Shown here: piece after piece, positions 61,200-64,000 of the stretch
Layout of the letters: each line of letters opens with the position of its first letter
Position numbering within the stretch: position 1 is the stretch's first letter
Assembly: GCF_918697865.1 (NCBI RefSeq)
Contig: NZ_CAKKMV010000017.1
Location: 57,080 to 121,079, forward strand
Length of the DNA stretch: 64,000 nt
Source of the DNA: Massilia sp. Bi118
Lineage (GTDB): Bacteria; Pseudomonadota; Gammaproteobacteria; Burkholderiales; Burkholderiaceae_D
Direction of reading: 5' to 3'
Translations under genes and position numbers: made by a program
The notes under the pieces: generated by a model
What the model was told of the DNA's origin: nothing
Databases searched by the model: none
What the model saw: only the letters and a program-made list of their open reading frames with translations

Positions 61200-62048
61200 T
61201 TATGCTGCGCGGCTCATGCCCGTTGCAAAACGTCCGGCCAGGCGGCGGAATGCCACCGATGCGCCCGCCAGAGGGAAGGCGTCGACCACCGCACGGCCCA
61301 GGCGCGCGGCGCGCTGCAGGTATTCGTCGGCAGGCACCGAGCCCATGGAACTCAGCGTTACTGCCAAGTAACGTGTTGCCGCAGATGACATATTATCGTA
61401 TACCACCTTCGCCTCGGCTTCGGTAGCGCCGGTGACAAGGATACCGAAAGGACGGCGCCCCAGGTGTTGCGACAAGCGCTTGACCAGCGCATAGGCGTTG
61501 GTGATGGACGTCGCGCCGGTCGAGACCTGGACCACGATCTCCGAGGATTCCATGATCGGCACCGGGAAGCTGCCATCGTCGGAAAATTCGCCGTCGACGA
61601 TCACGATGCTGCCGGCCGACTGCTTCACCAGCACGTCGAAAGCTTTTGCCAGGCGGCGGGTTTCGTCATGAGATACCGTCGTTCCCGCGGAGGCGGGAAC
61701 CCAAGCTTGGGTCCCCGCCTTCGCGGGGACGACGCTGTTCATCTTGACCACCGAAAAACCCTGCGGCGCCGGATGGATCACCTGGTTCAGCGCGCACTCC
61801 TGGCGCGCTACCTGCAGCAGGCCGGGACCGCGGTCCACGCCCAGGCGCTGGGCCACGCCGTAGTCGTGCTCGCAGGCGTCGACGATCAGCACGTCATTGC
61901 CGCTCTGCGCCAGCGAGGCGCCGAGGTTCACCAGCATGGCGCCCTTGTCGTCCTGCGCGGTTGCCGAGAGGAAGGTCACGATGCGCGGCTTCGGACCCGC
62001 CAGCATCCGGCGCAGGCCTTCGGCCTGGTCGAAATCAAAACTAGCCAA
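61200..62048 (-). CDS. flhG: FlhG/FleN-like flagellar number regulator (MinD family)
   Basis: The 282-residue protein limits flagellar number and opposes FlhF. MinD-type elements are present: VLIVDACEHDYGVAQRLG and IVIVDGEFSDDGSFPVP. The N-terminal P-loop region reads FLSATAQDDKGAMLVNLG, lacking the usual KGGxGKT. Residues about 105-124 are encoded by an inserted palindromic repeat (61677-61734). Both features suggest altered or lost ATP binding. The start overlaps flhF by 8 bases. Confidence 0.87.
   Translation of the reverse strand: MASFDFDQAEGLRRMLAGPKPRIVTFLSATAQDDKGAMLVNLGASLAQSGNDVLIVDACEHDYGVAQRLGVDRGPGLLQVARQECALNQVIHPAPQGFSVVKMNSVVPAKAGTQAWVPASAGTTVSHDETRRLAKAFDVLVKQSAGSIVIVDGEFSDDGSFPVPIMESSEIVVQVSTGATSITNAYALVKRLSQHLGRRPFGILVTGATEAEAKVVYDNMSSAATRYLAVTLSSMGSVPADEYLQRAARLGRAVVDAFPLAGASVAFRRLAGRFATGMSRAA
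61677..61734. repeat. CGTCGTTCCCGC-family palindrome inside flhG
   Basis: Near-perfect arms of 29 bases (61677-61705 and 61706-61734) meet at a central AAGCTT with no spacer. It is read through in frame, giving a VVPAKAGTQAWVPASAGTT-type peptide. The other copies in the window are intergenic. Confidence 0.9.
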
Positions 62049-63525
62049 CGTACACCTCGCGCAGCGAACGGTCGTTGTTCAGGTTACCGAGGCCGGACAT
62101 CATCAGCGGCAGGTCGGCGTCGGAAAATTGCGCGGCAGCGTCCTTTTTGGTGCGGAAGGCGCGGTCGACCAGCATGGCGCGGTCGGCCAGGTGCAGGTCT
62201 TCCGGCACGCGCTGGCCGTTCGAAATGTAGTGCAGGTTCAGCTTCTGGCGGATGATCACGTCCAGCACGTTGCCGATCGACGCGGCTTCGTCCATCTTGG
62301 TCATGATGCAGCCGGCCAGGCCGGTGCCCTGGTAGGCGCGCACCACTTCGTTCAGGGTCTCGTTGGTCGAGGTCGCATTCAGGCACAGCAGGCGCTGCAC
62401 GTTGGCGCCCGATTCCGTCAGCATGGCCACCTGTTCCGTCACCATCTGGTCGCGCTGCGACATGCCGATGGTGTCGATCAGCACGGTGTGCTTGTTGCGC
62501 AGTTCTTTCAGTGCGATGCGCAGGTCGGCCTCGTCCTTCACCGAGTGCACCATCACGCCCAGGATCTTGCCGTAGATGCGCAGCTGCTCATGGCCGCCGA
62601 TACGATAGGCATCGGTGGTGATCAGGGCCAGCTTTTCCGGACCGTGGCGCATCACGCAGCGCGCCGCCAGCTTGGCGGTGGTGGTGGTCTTGCCGACACC
62701 GGTCGGGCCGACCAGGGCGAACACGCCGCCGCGGTCGAGGATCGCATCTTCGTCGGACATCGAGGTGATGTTGCGCGCCAGGACAGTCTTGATCCAGCGG
62801 AGCGATTCGGCGGCATCCTTGCCGGCCGGGAGCTTGTCGATCAGGTAGCGCGACAGGCTGGCCGAAAAACCGGCTGCCAGCATCTCGCGCAGCACGGCGG
62901 CCTTCTGCGGCTCGCGCTGCTGGGTGCTGCCCCAGGACAGCTCGGACAACTGGGTTTCCATCATGCCGCGCATGGCACGCAGCTCGCTCATCATGCCCTG
63001 CATTTCGGCGGCGGCCGATTCCTTGGCCTGGGCGATGGCGGCCGACATCATGGCGGTCATCGCGGCCATGTCGAAACTTGGGGCTTCCGGCTGCGGTGCG
63101 CGGCGGTTGACGTAGGTTTGCGGGGCCGGCGCCGGTTCTTCGAAATCCTGGAAGGACGGCATGGCCGGGCGGGCCGCCGGGGCGCGCGGTGCAGGCTCGG
63201 CCTGGATGTTGCTGAAGGTGCGGGCTGCCGGAGCGTCATAAGGGCGCGGTGCGCCGGCTTCGTGCAGGGTGCGCGCGGCCGGAGCTGCAGGGGCGGCCGC
63301 TTGCGGGAGATCGTCCATGTGGTGCAGCTGGGGGCGCGGGGCCGCCATCTCCGATTCGGCCGACGGCGAGGCCAGCGAGGCGACGTCGTCGTTGTCCAGT
63401 GCGAGGATCTCTACCACGCCATCCACCGGGCGGTTCGACAGGATGACCGCGTCCGGTCCCAGGGCATCGCGCACCTTGCGCAGGGCCTCACGGGAAGTCG
63501 GGGCTGTAAATTTCTTCACGTTCAT
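62041..63525 (-). CDS. flhF: Flagellar placement GTPase FlhF
   Basis: The SRP-type GTPase sets the site of flagellar assembly, usually a pole. The 494-residue protein has a basic N-terminal B domain (MNVKKFTAPTSREALRKVRD), a long Ala/Pro-rich linker (about 60-160) and the NG domain. P-loop GPTGVGKTTT is at 273-282; VLIDTIGMSQRD, CIMTKMDEAASIG are also present. It is the first gene of its operon; flhA, its usual upstream neighbour, is absent. Confidence 0.96.
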   Translation of the reverse strand: MNVKKFTAPTSREALRKVRDALGPDAVILSNRPVDGVVEILALDNDDVASLASPSAESEMAAPRPQLHHMDDLPQAAAPAAPAARTLHEAGAPRPYDAPAARTFSNIQAEPAPRAPAARPAMPSFQDFEEPAPAPQTYVNRRAPQPEAPSFDMAAMTAMMSAAIAQAKESAAAEMQGMMSELRAMRGMMETQLSELSWGSTQQREPQKAAVLREMLAAGFSASLSRYLIDKLPAGKDAAESLRWIKTVLARNITSMSDEDAILDRGGVFALVGPTGVGKTTTTAKLAARCVMRHGPEKLALITTDAYRIGGHEQLRIYGKILGVMVHSVKDEADLRIALKELRNKHTVLIDTIGMSQRDQMVTEQVAMLTESGANVQRLLCLNATSTNETLNEVVRAYQGTGLAGCIMTKMDEAASIGNVLDVIIRQKLNLHYISNGQRVPEDLHLADRAMLVDRAFRTKKDAAAQFSDADLPLMMSGLGNLNNDRSLREVYVG

Positions 63526-63873
63526 CGTTGGTCTCCGCTCTTGCAGGCAGGTGTTACGTCAGTCGGTTGCTATCGGTTCGGTGGGCACATTGGCCCATTC
63601 ACGGATAGGATTATTGACGATGCCGTCAGGAAACCATCGGGGGAAAAGGATGGGGAAATCGGCTTATTTCTTCTGGGTAGGGATTTCCGAACACGCCAGC
63701 TTTGGGAAACGGGCCGATTTTTGAACACTCAAACTTGTCTCCTGCTGTGCAACAGTGTGGAAAATGATGACATTTCCCGTCGGCATTTTCAATTACACTT
63801 GCAAGTTTGACCTGTCACGCTGTGCTGGTGCAAGCGCCAGGAACGATCGATTTAGAAACTCAACACATAAATT
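63526..63873. other. Divergent non-coding region between flhF and manC-like gene
   Basis: This 348-base gap should hold promoters for the flhF operon and the sugar-nucleotide gene. It is AT-richer than the genes and contains a 10-base palindrome ACTTGCAAGT (63797-63806). Several short open frames exist but none with a ribosome site or family resemblance. Confidence 0.5.
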
Positions 63874-64000
63874 ATGAAAATCTATCCAGTCATCCTCTCC
63901 GGCGGCGCCGGTACCCGCCTGTGGCCGCTTTCGCGTGCTTCGATGCCAAAGCAGCTCCTGCCGCTGGTCACCGACAAGACCATGCTGCAGGAAACCGCCT
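63874..64000 (+). CDS. manC: Mannose-1-phosphate guanylyltransferase, N-terminal part
   Basis: The frame opens at ATG 63874 and runs past the window end. The first 42 residues contain the nucleotidyltransferase signature VILSGGAGTRLWPLSR followed by MPKQLLPLV, typical of ManC/CpsB/AlgA, which make GDP-mannose for surface polysaccharide. Many are bifunctional with mannose-6-phosphate isomerase; that part is outside the window. It probably starts a polysaccharide gene cluster. Confidence 0.88.
   Translation, partial: MKIYPVILSGGAGTRLWPLSRASMPKQLLPLVTDKTMLQETA

Overview
The window is GC-rich chromosomal DNA of a betaproteobacterium. Gene order and protein types (gmk-rpoZ-spoT block, 67-residue omega subunit, flagellar layout, short palindromic intergenic repeats) suggest Oxalobacteraceae, most like Massilia or relatives. 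That placement is inferred from the sequence, not from a database search. I see no rRNA, tRNA or CRISPR array.

Layout. 1-9.7 kb holds housekeeping and accessory genes: the end of a YicC-family gene, then gmk, rpoZ and spoT. A VOC-family gene follows, then a guanidine-II riboswitch driving a guanidinium exporter (gdx/sugE). Next come an SPFH protein, several small unknown genes, an AraC-type regulator, heme oxygenase and greB. 9.7-14.2 kb has a membrane protein, a PAS histidine kinase with its LuxR-type response regulator, and a diguanylate cyclase. 14.3-22.4 kb is the late filament block: fliC behind a sigma-28 promoter, flaG, fliD, fliS, fliT, a second FliK-like gene, an FlhB C-terminal-domain homologue and a PilZ gene. 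22.5-34.6 kb is fliE (inverted) followed by fliFGHIJK and fliLMNOPQR. 34.6-36.7 kb holds four small unrelated genes. 36.8-40.4 kb is an ABC-importer operon of NitT/TauT type that also encodes a SCO-family protein and a cupredoxin-like protein. 40.4-51.5 kb is flgBCDEFGHIJKL on the minus strand. flgA and flgMN lie divergently from it; flgM sits behind a consensus sigma-28 promoter. 53.5-58.9 kb is accessory: a GGDEF-EAL protein, an M35 metalloendopeptidase, a TnpB-only mobile element and a small homologue of the M35 N-terminal domain. 59-63.5 kb is the operon flhF-flhG-fliA-motC-motD. The window ends inside a mannose-1-phosphate guanylyltransferase gene.

How the genes work together. Most of the window builds one polar-type flagellum: placement (FlhF, FlhG), the basal body and export gate (FliE to FliR, except FlhA/FlhB), rod, rings and hook (Flg), the filament with its cap and chaperones, a stator (MotC/MotD), and the FliA/FlgM checkpoint that times late genes. 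Cyclic di-GMP enzymes and a YcgR-like effector are interleaved and probably tune motility. flhA, flhB, a master regulator, motAB and chemotaxis genes are not in this window.

Points most worth a second look: (i) a TnpB element whose expected RNA guide matches 21 of 22 bases of a site in the neighbouring M35-prodomain-like gene; (ii) a palindromic repeat inserted in frame in flhG, which also lacks a normal P-loop; (iii) the ABC/SCO/cupredoxin operon inside the flagellar region; (iv) long hairpin elements in the flagellar intergenic spaces.
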